A DNA stretch of 18,454 bases, taken from NCBI GenBank assembly GCA_027325905.1, contig DAIEEM010000356.1, positions 1-18,454 of the forward strand, in the 5' to 3' direction. This stretch comes from Rhodocyclaceae bacterium. Its GTDB lineage: Bacteria > Pseudomonadota > Gammaproteobacteria > Burkholderiales > Rhodocyclaceae. The notes under the pieces were generated by a model. It saw nothing but the letters and a program-made list of their open reading frames with translations, made no database searches and was not told the DNA's origin. The number at the start of each line of letters is the position of its first letter. Within the stretch, counting starts at the first letter, position 1. Positions 1-5,960 of this stretch are shown here, piece after piece. Position numbers and translations under genes: made by a program.

Positions 1-108
1 TCGGGGGACAGGAGCTGCGTCGGCTACCCGCCACCCTCGGCGGACGGCCACCCTTGGAACCGCAGGGTCATATCGACCTTCACTTTGCGCGGCAAGCGCC
101 CCGTATAA
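1..108 (+). CDS. Possible C-terminal tail of an upstream gene (partial)
   Basis: From base 1 the first reading frame stays open for 35 codons and ends at TAA 106-108. The last residues read RRVISTFTLRGKRPV. The stop overlaps the TATAAT proposed as the -10 box of the rhodanese gene, as expected if one gene ends where the next promoter begins. The fragment is too short to identify. The RRV-x-ST-x-x-LR pattern faintly recalls C-termini of PilW-type minor pilins, but that is a guess. It could also be chance open frame in GC-rich DNA. Confidence 0.3.
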   Translation, partial: SGDRSCVGYPPPSADGHPWNRRVISTFTLRGKRPV

Positions 109-109
109 T
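79..109 (+). promoter_or_regulatory. Sigma-70-type promoter of the rhodanese gene
   Basis: A perfect TATAAT lies at 104-109. The best -35 match is TTCACT at 79-84 (four of six), with a long 19-base spacer. Transcription would start near 116, leaving about 23 bases before the ATG at 139, enough to hold the GGAGG-type ribosome site at 123-129. The -10 is strong and the -35 weak. Confidence 0.45.
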
Positions 110-138
110 GCCTGCGAACGAAGGAGGAGAGCGCCACC

Positions 139-531
139 ATGGACCACCTGACCCCGAAAGAAACCGCGCAGTTCCTGCACGGCGAACCCAAAGCCCTGTT
201 CATCGACTGCCGCAGCGAAATGGAATTCCTCTTCGTCGGCCACCCGGCCGGCGCGCTGCACGTGGCGTGGAACGACGGCCCCGACTGGGAAATCAATCCG
301 CACTTCGTCGGCGAAGTGAAGAAGCTCGCCGGCCATGTGCACGACCGGCCGGTGGTGCTGATCTGCCGCAGCGGCAACCGCTCGGTCGATGCCGGCAACG
401 CGCTCGAAGGCGCCGGCTTCACGCGCGTCTACAACGTATTGCACGGCTTCGAAGGCGAGCTCGACGATACCCACCATCGCGGCAGCATCAACGGCTGGCG
501 CTTCGAAGGCCTGCCCTGGGAACAATGCTGA
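139..531 (+). CDS. Single-domain rhodanese-like sulfurtransferase
   Basis: This 130-residue protein is one complete rhodanese domain. The active-site loop is CRSGNRS at residues 76-82, with Cys76 as the predicted persulfide-forming nucleophile. An N-terminal DCRSEMEF segment near residue 23 gives the Asp and Arg that usually pack behind the loop. The family moves sulfane sulfur from donors such as thiosulfate to acceptors; the substrate cannot be read from sequence. There is no signal peptide, so it should be cytoplasmic. A second cysteine is the very last residue (130) and could help relay the persulfide. The start is supported by GGAG at 126-129, nine bases before the ATG. The gene stands alone and converges on the drug exporter at 642. 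The family call is firm; the physiological role is unknown. Confidence 0.93.
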   Translation: MDHLTPKETAQFLHGEPKALFIDCRSEMEFLFVGHPAGALHVAWNDGPDWEINPHFVGEVKKLAGHVHDRPVVLICRSGNRSVDAGNALEGAGFTRVYNVLHGFEGELDDTHHRGSINGWRFEGLPWEQC

Positions 532-541
532 ACCGGGCGGC

Positions 542-641
542 GGCGACGGCGCACCGTTGAGCCAGGCGTCGCGCCGCACGGCGCTGGCCTGGGCGTCCGG
601 AGCCTGGGAGCGCCGTGCGGCTGTTCGTCGGCGCCGTCGCC
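542..641. repeat. Nested pair of perfect inverted repeats between convergent genes
   Basis: The outer arms are GGCGACGGCGC at 542-552 and its exact reverse complement at 631-641. The inner arms are GCCGCACGGCGCT at 573-585 and its exact reverse complement at 609-621. The inner loop is 23 bases; the two stems are separated by 20 bases on the left and 9 on the right. They fill the gap between the rhodanese stop (531) and the exporter stop (642), so RNA from either strand could fold into the same long stem. No T-run follows on either side, so it is not a standard Rho-independent terminator. It may be a bidirectional 3'-end structure that blocks read-through or protects mRNA ends. Confidence 0.7.
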
Positions 642-1865
642 CTATCGCTGCTGCTGGTCCTGTTCGCGCGTGAGAGCCACTGCCGGCAGGCGGCTTGAGG
701 CCCTGAGGACGAAGGCGGCAAAGCCCAGCAGCAGGAAGCCGGCCATCGCCAAGGCCAGCGTCAGCGTCGAGCCCCAGGCCAGCGGCGCCAGCAGCGAAGC
801 GGTGAGCGCATTGATCCCCGTCTGCGTCACGCCCTGGCAACTCGAGATCAGGCCGCGCCGCTGCGGAAACAAATCGAGTATGCGGATCGACAGGCTCGGC
901 ATCGCCACCGCCATGCCTATGACATAGATGGCGATGGGCAGCACCGACCAGGGCAGGTGCGGCGCCATGGCGAGATTGATGGCGACGTTGGCCGCCGCCG
1001 CCGCGGTCATGATGGCGAAGCCTAGGACAATAGTGCGGCGGGAACTGGTGGCGCCGGCAAGGCGCGCCGACACGTAGTTGCCGAGGACCATGCCCGCCAT
1101 GGCCGGCCCGAACAGCCAGAGGAAGCCTTGCGGCGAGACGCCGAGGTGACCGATGAGGAAGGCGGGCGCCGACAGGATGTAGATGAAGAAACCGTTGAAG
1201 TTGAGCGCCAGCGCCGCCGCCAGCGCCAGGAAGCCGCGGTGCGAGAACACCTCGCCGTAGGCGCGCAGCAGCGGCAGCGGCCGCAGGCTCTGGCGCGCTT
1301 CGCGCGGCAGGGTCTCCGGCAGGTAGCGCCAGATGGCGGCGACCAGCACGGCGCCGTAGAGCGCCAGAAAAACGAAGACCGCATGCCAGCCGAAGAAGGT
1401 CTGCACCCAGCCGCCCAGCACCGGCGCCACGGCCGGGGCGACGGCGAACATCATGCCGATGTGGGCCATCAGGCGCTGCGCCGCGGGGCCGTCGAGCACG
1501 TCGCGGACGATGGCGCGCCCCACCACCATGCCGGCGCCGGCGGACAGTCCTTGCAGCGCGCGCCCGAGCCAGAGCGCTTCGATGCTGGCGGCGAAGACGC
1601 AGAACCAGGAGGCCAGCGCATAGAGCGCATAGGCCCAGAGCAGCACGCGGCGGCGGCCGAAGGCGTCGGCCAGCGCGCCGTGCCACAGCATCATGGCGGC
1701 GAAGGGCAGCAAGTAAGCCGTCAAGGTCTGCTGCACGGCTACCGGCGACGCCCCCAACGCGCGACCGATGGCCGGGAAGGCCGGCAGGTAGGTGTCGATG
1801 GAGAACGGGCCGATGGCCGCCAGCGCCGCCAGCAACGGCGCGAGTCCTCGGGGTGCTTCGCGCAT
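642..1865 (-). CDS. MFS drug exporter, Bcr/CflA type (DHA1 family)
   Basis: A 407-residue inner-membrane transporter with about twelve hydrophobic helices. The family exports small toxic molecules such as antibiotics in exchange for protons. Visible signatures are an N-terminal SIDTYLPAFPAI helix typical of Bcr/CflA proteins, the loop 2-3 motif GALADAFGRRRVLL (motif A), and APAVAPVLGGW in helix 5, the antiporter motif C. The reading frame stays open far upstream inside comM, but the ATG at 1863-1865 is chosen because the transporter fold begins there at family-typical length. That ATG shares one base with the comM stop (TGATG), so the two are probably translationally coupled. The C-terminal tail after the last helix is short and Gln-rich. 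The substrate is not predictable. Confidence 0.9.
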   Translation of the reverse strand: MREAPRGLAPLLAALAAIGPFSIDTYLPAFPAIGRALGASPVAVQQTLTAYLLPFAAMMLWHGALADAFGRRRVLLWAYALYALASWFCVFAASIEALWLGRALQGLSAGAGMVVGRAIVRDVLDGPAAQRLMAHIGMMFAVAPAVAPVLGGWVQTFFGWHAVFVFLALYGAVLVAAIWRYLPETLPREARQSLRPLPLLRAYGEVFSHRGFLALAAALALNFNGFFIYILSAPAFLIGHLGVSPQGFLWLFGPAMAGMVLGNYVSARLAGATSSRRTIVLGFAIMTAAAAANVAINLAMAPHLPWSVLPIAIYVIGMAVAMPSLSIRILDLFPQRRGLISSCQGVTQTGINALTASLLAPLAWGSTLTLALAMAGFLLLGFAAFVLRASSRLPAVALTREQDQQQR

Positions 1866-3361
1866 CAGTGCTCGGCCAGGCCGCGACGGTAGTGGATCGC
1901 CTCGGCCACGTGGGGGCCGCCGACATGCGCGGCGCCGGCGAGGTCGGCGACCGTGCGCGCGACCTTGAGAATGCGGTGGTAGGCGCGCGCCGAGAGCGCG
2001 AACTGCGCCATCGCGCGCTTCAGCAGTTGCGCGCCGGCGCAGTCGGGCAGGCAGTGTCGGTCGATCTCGTCGGGCGTCAGCCGGGCGTTGGCCTTGTCCT
2101 GGCGTTCGATTTGGCGGTCGCGCGCCGCGACGACGCGATCGCGCACCGCCGCCGAGGTTTCGCCGTCGCCCTTGGCCGTGAGCTCCGCTTCGATCACCGC
2201 CGGCACTTCGATCATCAGGTCGATGCGGTCGAGCAGCGGCCCCGAGAGCTTGGCGCGATACTTCGCCACCTGGTCCGGCGTGCAGCGGCACTTGCCGTTG
2301 GCGTGGCCGAGCCAGCCGCAGGGGCACGGATTCATCGCCGCGACGTGTTGGAAGCGCGCCGGGAACTCGGCGCGGCGCGCGGCGCGCGCGACGGTGATGC
2401 GGCCGGTCTCCAGCGGTTCGCGCAAGGACTCGAGGACGCGGCGGCCGAACTCGGGCAATTCGTCGAGAAAAAGAATTCCCTCGTGGGCGAGCGAAATTTC
2501 TCCGGGCCGCGGCAGCGAGCCGCCGCCGACCAGCGCCGCGCTGGATGCCGAGTGATGAGGATTTCGAAACGGAATATTCCTCCAGCATGCCGTGTCGAAG
2601 GCTCCCGCCAGCGAATGCACTGCGGCGCTGCCGAGCGCTTCCTCGTCGGTCAGCGCCGGCAGGATGCCCGGCAGGCGGCTGGCGAGCATGGACTTGCCGG
2701 TGCCCGGCGGCCCGCTCATCAGCAGGCTGTGGCCGCCGGCGGCGGCGACTTCGAGCGCGCGCTTGGCCTGGGCCTGGCCCTTGACCTCGGCAAGGTCGGG
2801 ATAGGCCGGCGCTGCGGCCAGCGCGGCGCCGCGATAGGGCGCAATCTCGCGCGCGCCGGCAAGGTGGGCGCAGACGTCGAGCAAGCTCGCGGCGGGAAGG
2901 ATGGCGGCGCTGCCGACCAGCGCCGCTTCCGGCGCGCTGGCGGCCGGCAGCACGAAGCGGCGACCCGAACTGGCGGCGCAGAGGCACATCGCCAGCGCGC
3001 CGCGGACCGGGCGCAAGTCGCCGCCCAGCGCCAGTTCGCCGGCGAACTCGTAGCCCGCGAGGCCTTCGGCCTTGACCTGGCCTGAGGCGACGAGGATGCC
3101 GAGCGCGATGGCGAGGTCGAAGCGCCCGGACTCCTTGGGCAAATCGGCCGGCGCCAGGTTCACCGTGATGCGACGCTGCGGAAATTCGTACTGGCAGTTC
3201 TGGATCGCGGCGCGCACCCGGTCGCGCGCCTCGCGGACCTCGGCGTCCGCCAAGCCGACGAGGGTGAACGCCGGCAGGCCGGGCGCGAGATGCACCTCGA
3301 CGGTGACTTCCGGCGCGTCCATGCCGGCGAGGGCGCGCGACTTGAGAACGGCAAGCGACAT
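1865..3361 (-). CDS. comM: ComM/YifB family AAA+ ATPase (branch-migration helicase)
   Basis: A 498-residue protein of the Mg-chelatase-like YifB/ComM family. ComM forms hexamers that drive branch migration during integration of single-stranded DNA in natural transformation. Residues 1-175 form the N-terminal Lon-protease-like domain (LVGLADAEVREARDRVRAA near 34). The AAA+ core carries Walker A GPPGTGKS at 217-224, Walker B ILFLDE at 296-301 and an LLDRIDL segment near 376 with a likely arginine finger. Cysteine pairs CPC (346-348) and CRC (358-360) suggest a zinc-binding insert known in the family. The C-terminal helical domain ends at residue 498, the usual length. No clear Shine-Dalgarno precedes the ATG, but a TATAAT lies about 28 bases upstream. 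No other competence gene is in view, so transformability is not shown. Confidence 0.95.
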   Translation of the reverse strand: MSLAVLKSRALAGMDAPEVTVEVHLAPGLPAFTLVGLADAEVREARDRVRAAIQNCQYEFPQRRITVNLAPADLPKESGRFDLAIALGILVASGQVKAEGLAGYEFAGELALGGDLRPVRGALAMCLCAASSGRRFVLPAASAPEAALVGSAAILPAASLLDVCAHLAGAREIAPYRGAALAAAPAYPDLAEVKGQAQAKRALEVAAAGGHSLLMSGPPGTGKSMLASRLPGILPALTDEEALGSAAVHSLAGAFDTACWRNIPFRNPHHSASSAALVGGGSLPRPGEISLAHEGILFLDELPEFGRRVLESLREPLETGRITVARAARRAEFPARFQHVAAMNPCPCGWLGHANGKCRCTPDQVAKYRAKLSGPLLDRIDLMIEVPAVIEAELTAKGDGETSAAVRDRVVAARDRQIERQDKANARLTPDEIDRHCLPDCAGAQLLKRAMAQFALSARAYHRILKVARTVADLAGAAHVGGPHVAEAIHYRRGLAEH

Positions 3362-3388
3362 GACAAATGAAAAGTGGCGGACCCGGCG

Positions 3389-3394
3389 ATTATA
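3389..3394 (-). promoter_or_regulatory. Probable -10 box of comM
   Basis: On the - strand a perfect TATAAT reads from 3394 to 3389, in the 66-base gap between the cytochrome b561 stop and the comM start. Transcription would begin about 20 bases before the comM ATG. The -35 position is GC-rich with no TTGACA-like hexamer, so strength and use are uncertain. Confidence 0.35.
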
Positions 3395-3427
3395 GGAGCA
3401 TACGCCGCGCCGGGGCGCCGCCGCGCT

Positions 3428-3976
3428 TCAGGTTTCGTCTTTGGCGAGGAAGGGCAACATGCGCGCAAGCGTGCCGTCGCGGTCGACGATTTGGTGCTTG
3501 ACGGCGCCGGCAACATGAACGGCGACCCCCGCCAGCAAAGCGTAGTTGAGGCCCATGTGCACCACCTTGAGGGCTTCGCCGAGTTCCTTGTTCTTGCCGA
3601 TGAGGTCGGGCAACGGCAGCACGCCGAACCAGACCACCGGGACGCCCAGCGCCGAACTCATCAGCCAGCCCGACAGCGGCACCACCAGCAGCAGCAGGTA
3701 GAGCGCATGATGCGTGGCGTGGGCGGCGATCTCCTGCCAGCGCGGCATGCCGGCGACCAGCGGCGGCGGTGGGTAGCGCAAGCGCCACAGCAGGCGCAAC
3801 ACCGCCAGCAGCAGCACGCTGACGCCTATCCACTTGTGATAACTGACGAGCCGCAGCTTGAGCGGCGACAAATGCAGGTCGGCCATATAGAGGCCAAGCG
3901 GGAAGTTGCCGAAGATCAGGAGCGCGGTCAGCCAGTGCAGCGCGACGGCGGTGCGCGTATAGCGGGCGGCGCTCAT
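3428..3976 (-). CDS. Cytochrome b561 family di-heme membrane protein
   Basis: A 182-residue inner-membrane protein with four hydrophobic helices, the length and layout of bacterial cytochrome b561 (CybB/YceJ-like). The family carries two b hemes and passes electrons between the quinone pool and partner acceptors. Likely axial ligands are His14 (VALHWL), His47 (SYHKWIG), His140 (KVVHMG) and His154 (VAVHVAG); the 14-residue spacing of the last pair within one helix fits the family. More histidines cluster at 86-90 (AHATHH). The predicted ATG overlaps the stop of a possible 25-codon ORF by ATGA, and its own ribosome site (GAGG, five bases upstream) is modest, so translation may depend on coupling. 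The electron acceptor is unknown; no cytochrome or oxidoreductase partner adjoins it. Confidence 0.9.
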   Translation of the reverse strand: MSAARYTRTAVALHWLTALLIFGNFPLGLYMADLHLSPLKLRLVSYHKWIGVSVLLLAVLRLLWRLRYPPPPLVAGMPRWQEIAAHATHHALYLLLLVVPLSGWLMSSALGVPVVWFGVLPLPDLIGKNKELGEALKVVHMGLNYALLAGVAVHVAGAVKHQIVDRDGTLARMLPFLAKDET

Positions 3977-4050
3977 CGCCGCCTCGTTCCGGCCGGCTGC
4001 GCCGCGCCCATGGTTTGTGCGCGGGCCACGAGGAAGAAGTCTGCGGCCAT
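3973..4050 (-). CDS. Possible 25-codon leader ORF coupled to cytochrome b561
   Basis: A short ORF begins with ATG at 4048-4050 and ends with TGA at 3973-3975, sharing ATGA with the start of the cytochrome b561 gene. AGGAG stands four bases before the ATG, a better match than the b561 gene has itself. The peptide begins MAADFFLVARAQTMG and ends AGTRRR, with no membrane segment. I do not recognise it. It could be a leader whose translation opens the b561 start, or a small protein in its own right. With 25 codons, chance cannot be excluded; conservation would decide. Confidence 0.35.
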   Translation of the reverse strand: MAADFFLVARAQTMGAAQPAGTRRR

Positions 4051-4079
4051 GGGGCTCCTCTCATCTCTCATAGTGTGGT

Positions 4080-4129
4080 ACCGGCGCCAGTCACGCCCGA
4101 TCTCATGCGGACTGCGCGGCGGCGCCGGT
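4080..4129. repeat. Inverted repeat between ubiK and the b561 leader
   Basis: ACCGGCGCC at 4080-4088 is the exact reverse complement of 4121-4129. Inside it AGTC at 4089-4092 pairs with GACT at 4110-4113, so the RNA can form a 13-base-pair stem with a bulge on one side. It lies just after the ubiK stop in the direction of transcription. There is no T-run, so it may be a weak attenuator or an mRNA-end structure rather than an intrinsic terminator. In such GC-rich DNA a nine-base match has some chance of being accidental. Confidence 0.4.
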
Positions 4130-4134
4130 CCGGT

Positions 4135-4386
4135 TCAAGCCTCGGGCTTGCGTCCGGCCTTCGCTTCGAGTTCGGCGATACGGGTTTCGAGTTGGGCGAG
4201 CCGCTCACGCGCGCGCGCGAGGATTTCGCGCTGGACGTCGAATTCCTCGCGCGTAACTAGGTCGAGGCGGGCAAAGGCGCCGGTCAGCAGGGCGCGCACG
4301 TTCTTTTCCACGTCTTTGGCCGGCGAGGCGGCCAGCAGAGCGGAGAACTTGGCGGCGAGATCGTCGAGAAATCTGGGATCGGGCAT
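4135..4386 (-). CDS. ubiK: Ubiquinone biosynthesis accessory factor UbiK (YqiC/BMFP family)
   Basis: An 83-residue protein. It opens with [14 protein letters not shown], an amphipathic helix, continues through the conserved [28 protein letters not shown] block (residues about 25-52), and ends in a charged coiled coil ([23 protein letters not shown]). This is the arrangement of UbiK/YqiC. The family forms trimers with UbiJ and helps organise the soluble ubiquinone biosynthesis complex under aerobic conditions. It is slightly shorter than the E. coli protein (about 96 residues). No ubi gene adjoins it, so the call rests on sequence alone. It is divergent from the porin-glnK-amtB operon across a 246-base regulatory gap. 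Its ribosome site is weak, with no clear purine run before the ATG. Confidence 0.9.
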   Translation of the reverse strand: MPDPRFLDDLAAKFSALLAASPAKDVEKNVRALLTGAFARLDLVTREEFDVQREILARARERLAQLETRIAELEAKAGRKPEA

Positions 4387-4468
4387 GGCGCGGATTTACC
4401 GGGAACGCGGTATAGAAAATGGATAGCGGGAGCTTAGCATGGCGTGGCTCGCGTTGTCGCCGGAACGG

Positions 4469-4483
4469 GCACCAGCCTGGTGC
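4469..4483 (+). promoter_or_regulatory. NtrC-type enhancer site (strong)
   Basis: GCACCAGCCTGGTGC is a perfect 6-3-6 palindrome matching the NtrC operator pattern (GCACCA-N3-TGGTGC), with a matching A after the right arm. Its centre, 4476, lies about 129 bases before the predicted sigma-54 transcription start, the distance seen for NtrC sites at glnA. Confidence 0.7.
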
Positions 4484-4499
4484 AAAGCCCGGCGAGGGC

Positions 4500-4514
4500 G
4501 TTTCCAATTGGTGC
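4500..4514 (+). promoter_or_regulatory. Second, weaker NtrC-type half site
   Basis: The right arm TGGTGC at 4509-4514 is perfect while the left arm is poor (two of six). Its centre near 4507 is 31 bases, about three helical turns, from the strong site, so two dimers would sit on the same face of the DNA. That spacing is the main support for calling this half site. Confidence 0.4.
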
Positions 4515-4546
4515 GGCTTTCGGCGAAGGTCTGCCGAACATCGGCA

Positions 4547-4559
4547 TAACAATATGATT
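4547..4559 (-). promoter_or_regulatory. IHF-like bending site
   Basis: Read on the - strand, AATCATATTGTTA matches the IHF pattern WATCAANNNNTTR at eight of nine fixed positions. It lies in the AT-rich block between the NtrC-like sites and the sigma-54 promoter, about 46-58 bases before the predicted start, where IHF usually bends DNA to bring the activator to the polymerase. Confidence 0.4.
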
Positions 4560-4578
4560 TAGCTATATTTAAGCGCCC

Positions 4579-4595
4579 TGGCACGCCGTGTGCAT
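4579..4595 (+). promoter_or_regulatory. Sigma-54 (-24/-12) promoter of the porin-glnK-amtB operon
   Basis: TGGCACGCCGTGTGCAT carries the -24 element TGGCACG (4579-4585) and the -12 element TGCA (4591-4594), with GG at 4580-4581 and GC at 4592-4593 exactly ten bases apart. Only one base departs from TGGCACG-N4-TTGCA. Transcription should start near 4605, giving a leader of about 28 bases before the ATG at 4633. This rules out the in-frame ATG at 4588, which lies inside the promoter. Confidence 0.87.
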
Positions 4596-4632
4596 TAGGA
4601 GTCCCGTAGCTTTTTCAATCCTGGAGATCAAC

Positions 4633-5535
4633 ATGCAGAAAAAAGTCATCAGCCTCGCCATCGCCGGCATCATGCTGTCGCCGCTCGCCGTACTTGCAGA
4701 CGATGCCGCTCCCGCGGCGCCTGCTTCGCCGTGGGCGTTCACGGTCGGGGCCGTTTCCGACTACCTGTACCGCGGCATCAGCCAGACCCACGGCAAGCCG
4801 GCCGTGCAAGGCGGCGCCACCTACACCGACCCCAGCGGCCTCTACGCCAACCTGTGGGGCTCGAACATCACCTGGGTCAAGGACGCCCTGGGCAAGGGCA
4901 GCACCGAGATCGACGCATCCGCCGGCTACAAGAATAGCTTCGGCGACAGCAAGCTCGGCTACGACGTCGGTTACTACACCTACAACTATCCGGGCTACGG
5001 CGCGACCAATGTCGCCACCGCCAACGGTTCGTTCATCGGCAACCCGAACACGCAGGAACTTTACGGCGCCCTGAACTACGACCTGGGCAACAACAATTCC
5101 CTGCAAGTGAAGTACTCCTACGCTACGTCAGCGTACTTCATGGGCTGGTACAACATCAATACTGCGCAGAACTCCAAGGGTTCGGGCTACCTGGAATTCA
5201 ACGGCAGCTTCGACATGGGCAACGGCTGGGGACTGACGGCCCACGCCGGACATCAGTCCGTGGCCAACTGGGGCTACGCCAACTATTCGGATGTCAACGT
5301 CGGCGTCACCAAGGATGTCGGTTTCGGCACCGTCGGCTTCCTGATCTCGACGACCAACGCCAAGGACGGCGGTTGCGACGCGACGACCAACGCGGTTAGC
5401 CAGGGTATGGTTTCGCCGTACTGCTGGGGTAACAGCGGCGCAAATGTCACGAATGGGGCCTACACGCAGCCCACCGGCGGTTACAGGAACGCCGCCAAGA
5501 GCACCGCCGTGCTGTCCTTCAACAAGACGTTCTGA
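4633..5535 (+). CDS. TorF-family putative outer-membrane porin
   Basis: A 300-residue exported protein. The signal peptide MQKKVISLAIAGIMLSPLAV is followed by LAD, with cleavage likely near residue 22, and a short Ala/Pro stretch. The mature part begins FTVGAVSDYLYRGISQT, the opening of the TorF/Gcw_chp family of beta-barrel proteins. Alternating aromatic and polar residues run throughout, and the chain ends KTF, a terminal Phe typical of BAM-inserted barrels. The start at 4633 follows GGAG at 4623-4626 and lies downstream of the sigma-54 promoter. The gene leads an operon with glnK and amtB, so a role in passing ammonium or another small nitrogen source through the outer membrane is inferred, not shown. 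A cysteine pair near the C-terminal end (GGCDATTN and PYCWGN) may form a loop disulfide. The substrate is unknown. Confidence 0.88.
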   Translation: MQKKVISLAIAGIMLSPLAVLADDAAPAAPASPWAFTVGAVSDYLYRGISQTHGKPAVQGGATYTDPSGLYANLWGSNITWVKDALGKGSTEIDASAGYKNSFGDSKLGYDVGYYTYNYPGYGATNVATANGSFIGNPNTQELYGALNYDLGNNNSLQVKYSYATSAYFMGWYNINTAQNSKGSGYLEFNGSFDMGNGWGLTAHAGHQSVANWGYANYSDVNVGVTKDVGFGTVGFLISTTNAKDGGCDATTNAVSQGMVSPYCWGNSGANVTNGAYTQPTGGYRNAAKSTAVLSFNKTF

Positions 5536-5546
5536 TACCGACTTAA

Positions 5547-5945
<399 letters not shown>

Positions 5946-5960
5946 GAAGGGAGTACAAAC

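Noticed and set aside
1866..2987. Long upstream extension of the exporter reading frame (781 residues in total)
   Set aside because: It runs through comM in another frame on the same strand, is Arg/Pro-rich low-complexity, and matches nothing; the exporter fold starts at 1865.
4396..4584. 62-residue open frame on the - strand upstream of ubiK
   Set aside because: It covers the NtrC and IHF-like sites and has no ribosome site or recognisable feature.
4588..4632. Upstream ATG extending the porin by 15 residues
   Set aside because: It lies within the sigma-54 promoter, before the predicted transcription start, and would put residues in front of a normal signal peptide.
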